NCBI GenBank assembly: GCA_018240895.1
Contig: JAFEEX010000018.1
Coordinates: 35,072 to 99,071, forward strand
DNA: 64,000 nt
From: Pseudomonadota bacterium
Lineage (GTDB): Bacteria > Pseudomonadota > Alphaproteobacteria > Sphingomonadales > Sphingomonadaceae
Reading direction: 5' to 3'
Shown here: in pieces, positions 62,439 to 64,000 of the stretch
Position numbering within the stretch: position 1 is the first letter of the stretch
Layout: each line of letters begins with the position of its first letter
The notes under the pieces: model-generated
What the model was told of the DNA's origin: nothing
The model's database searches: none
Seen by the model: the letters and a program-made list of their open reading frames with translations, nothing else
Position numbers and translations under genes: made by a program

Positions 62439-63926
62439 CTACCGCACCCCCGCCAAAGCCTTTTGCCGCCGGCGTTGCACCGAGGAGCCCAGCCCGATTG
62501 CCTCGCGGTATTTGGCGACGGTGCGCCGGGCGAGTTCGAAGCCCTTGTCCTTCAGCAGATCGACCAGCGTGTCGTCAGACAGGATCGCCTTGGGGTCCTC
62601 CGCATCGATCAGCTGCCGGATCACCGCCTTGACCGCCTCGGCCGAGGCGCCGCCCTCTCCCTCGGTCGAGCCGACGCCGGAGGTGAAGAAGTATTTGAGT
62701 TCAAAGGTGCCGCGTTCGCAGTGCAGGTACTTGTTGCTGGTCACCCGGCTGACCGTGCTTTCATGCATCGCAATCGCCTCTGCCACGGTGCGCAGCGTCA
62801 GGGGTTTCAGCTGCGAAACCCCGTGGCGGAAAAAGCCGTCCTGCTGCCGGACCAGTTCGCTTGCCACCTTGAGGATGGTCTTGGCCCGCTGATCGAGCGC
62901 CTTGAGCAGCCAGTTGGCATCGGCCAGCTTGTCTGAAAGCCAGGCCCGCGCCGCCTTGTCATCGCAGGCCCCGCGCATTTCGACATAATAACTGCGGTTG
63001 ACGATCAACTGCGGCAGGGTGGCCTGGTTAAGCTGCACGTCCCAGCCCCCCTCTGCCCCCGGGGTGATCAGGATATCGGGCGTCACCGCCTCTCCCCCGC
63101 TGCTGCCAAAGCGCAGGCCGGGCTTGGGATCATAGCCGCGCAGTTCGGCCATCATCTCGGCAAAATCCTCATCATCAACGCCGCAGATCCGCTTCAGCCG
63201 GGCCAGTTCGCCGCGCGCCAGCAGATCAAGGTTTTCAAGCAGACGGGCCATGCAGGGATCGTGGCGGTCCGCCTCCCTGGCCTGAAGCGCCAGGCATTCG
63301 CCCAGGCTGCGCGCACCAACCCCGGTGGGATCGAGCGACTGGAGCAGCGCCAGCCCAGCTTCTGCCAGCGCCTGATCCACCCCCAGGTCCGCGGCGACTT
63401 CAGCCAGGGTGATGGGCAGATAGCCGGCCTCATCCAGCAGACCGACCAGATGGCGGGCGACGAAGGCCGCAGCCGGATCGCGCGTGGCCGGGCCAATCTG
63501 CGCGTGAAGGTGTTCGGCCAGCGATGCCTCGCCTTCCCCGCGCTCGTCAATTCCCGGGCCAGCCTCGCCCGGCGCGCTTCGAAACTCGGTGCCCCAGTCG
63601 GCATCGCCGGGGTCACGATCACGGTCAAGCGCGGCAGCGTCAATATCAAGCGGGCGGTCATCCTCGGCCCGACCTTCACCGATCAACTGATCAACCGGAG
63701 AGCTTTCCAGCGTGGTGCGGCGCAGGTCCTGATCATCGCCCGGCGCATCGGCAGCTGGCGGCGCGCCGTCCCCCACCTCCAGCAGCGGATTGGCGTCCAG
63801 CGCATCGCCAATGAAGGTCTCAATCTCAAGGTTCGACAGCGCCAGCAGCTTGATCGCCTGCTGAAGCTGCGGGGTCATCACCAGCGATTGCGACTGGCGA
63901 ATATCAAGGCGGGGACCAAGGGCCAT
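62439..63926 (-). CDS. rpoN: RNA polymerase sigma-54 factor
   Basis: A 495-residue sigma factor. The activator-contact region I is at the start (RQSQSLVMTPQLQQAIKLLA LS-type glutamine-rich helix, cut to its first 20 residues here), followed by an acidic linker (about 50-130), the core-binding domain, the DNA-binding HTH (LTLRTVAEAIAMHESTVSRV) and the RpoN box ARRTVAKYRE at 466-475. It directs transcription from -24/-12 promoters with enhancer proteins. Nothing can be assigned to the 74 bases upstream, to the window end. Confidence 0.97.
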   Translation of the reverse strand: MALGPRLDIRQSQSLVMTPQLQQAIKLLALSNLEIETFIGDALDANPLLEVGDGAPPAADAPGDDQDLRRTTLESSPVDQLIGEGRAEDDRPLDIDAAALDRDRDPGDADWGTEFRSAPGEAGPGIDERGEGEASLAEHLHAQIGPATRDPAAAFVARHLVGLLDEAGYLPITLAEVAADLGVDQALAEAGLALLQSLDPTGVGARSLGECLALQAREADRHDPCMARLLENLDLLARGELARLKRICGVDDEDFAEMMAELRGYDPKPGLRFGSSGGEAVTPDILITPGAEGGWDVQLNQATLPQLIVNRSYYVEMRGACDDKAARAWLSDKLADANWLLKALDQRAKTILKVASELVRQQDGFFRHGVSQLKPLTLRTVAEAIAMHESTVSRVTSNKYLHCERGTFELKYFFTSGVGSTEGEGGASAEAVKAVIRQLIDAEDPKAILSDDTLVDLLKDKGFELARRTVAKYREAIGLGSSVQRRRQKALAGVR

Positions 63927-64000
63927 TGGATGCGTTGTCCGGTCTCAGCTTATCGCCGAGACCTCGCGCAACACCGGCCCGCTCCCCCGGCCCGACCACC

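Noticed and set aside
63927-64000. Possible 3' end of a gene upstream of rpoN on the minus strand
   Set aside because: A frame reading to a stop near 63945 exists, but about 17 codons are too few to recognise lptB or anything else.

Overview
The window is about 64 kb of GC-rich, densely coding chromosomal DNA from an alphaproteobacterium, most likely a sphingomonad (Sphingomonadaceae; a Novosphingobium- or Sphingobium-like genus is a guess). The reasons are TonB-dependent receptors of the Xanthomonas/Caulobacter type next to LacI regulators and glycoside hydrolases, a DUF6356 protein, the order DUF3576-leuS-lptE-holA, PhaB and 3-hydroxybutyryl-CoA dehydrogenase, and many 1- or 4-base stop/start overlaps. 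No rRNA, tRNA, CRISPR array, intact insertion sequence or prophage was seen.

Layout. 1-1444: the start of a TonB-dependent receptor behind a perfect 18-bp LacI-type operator, with its LacI regulator. 1638-3581: YeiH-type transporter, DUF6356 protein and Lrp/AsnC regulator. 3590-17851: a malto-oligosaccharide utilisation locus. On the minus strand it encodes, in transcription order, a TonB receptor, a flavin-dependent tryptophan-halogenase-like protein, a secreted GH13 amylase, a GH13 alpha-glucosidase, a GH97 alpha-glucosidase and a second halogenase-like protein. Divergently it encodes a LacI regulator and a GPH/MFS sugar importer. A shared motif, GCATACGwATACGyA, lies in the divergent promoter region and before the importer. 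In the model, oligosaccharides enter through the receptor, are cut by the GH13 and GH97 enzymes, and are imported by the MFS protein under LacI control. The role of the halogenases is unknown.

17855-19509: VOC protein and 4-hydroxyphenylpyruvate dioxygenase. 19623-25286: a surface-glycan or glycolipid-like block (two GT4 glycosyltransferases, a flippase-like membrane protein, a DUF2141 protein, a DUF2334 deacetylase) coupled to agmatine deiminase. 25292-31961: M28 peptidase, then glnE-bcp-DUF455 and an M23 peptidase. 32192-35067: coupled acyl-CoA synthetase and cytochrome P450. 35181-37890: basic secreted protein and an OmpR/histidine-kinase pair. 37927-38568: an AT-rich orphan gene. 38781-41978: galU, murA and an OmpA-family protein. 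42373-45082: chrA, DUF1905/RHH pair and an HTH-TM-DUF4019 protein. 45155-47529: phaB, an unknown envelope protein and a DUF3576 lipoprotein.

47980-53785: a UxaA-family dehydratase followed by leuS-lptE-holA. 53802-57142: 3-hydroxybutyryl-CoA dehydrogenase, cobalamin adenosyltransferase, HIG1 protein, gluQRS and an HNH endonuclease. 57185-60389: MerR/TipAS regulator, a recombination scar (5' piece of a MOSC gene joined to a near-identical copy of the HNH gene's 3' end), a ferric-reductase-like membrane protein divergent from a TetR regulator with paired operator-like repeats, and an intact MOSC gene. 60727-62266: a coupled three-gene operon (CPBP membrane protease, small membrane protein, winged-helix regulator) behind TTTCCAA-type inverted repeats. 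62439-63926: rpoN.

The most promising poorly described units are the halogenase-containing maltose operon, the CPBP/membrane/winged-helix operon, the HTH-TM-DUF4019 protein and the MOSC-HNH scar. All functional calls come from reading motifs and gene order; no database search was run.
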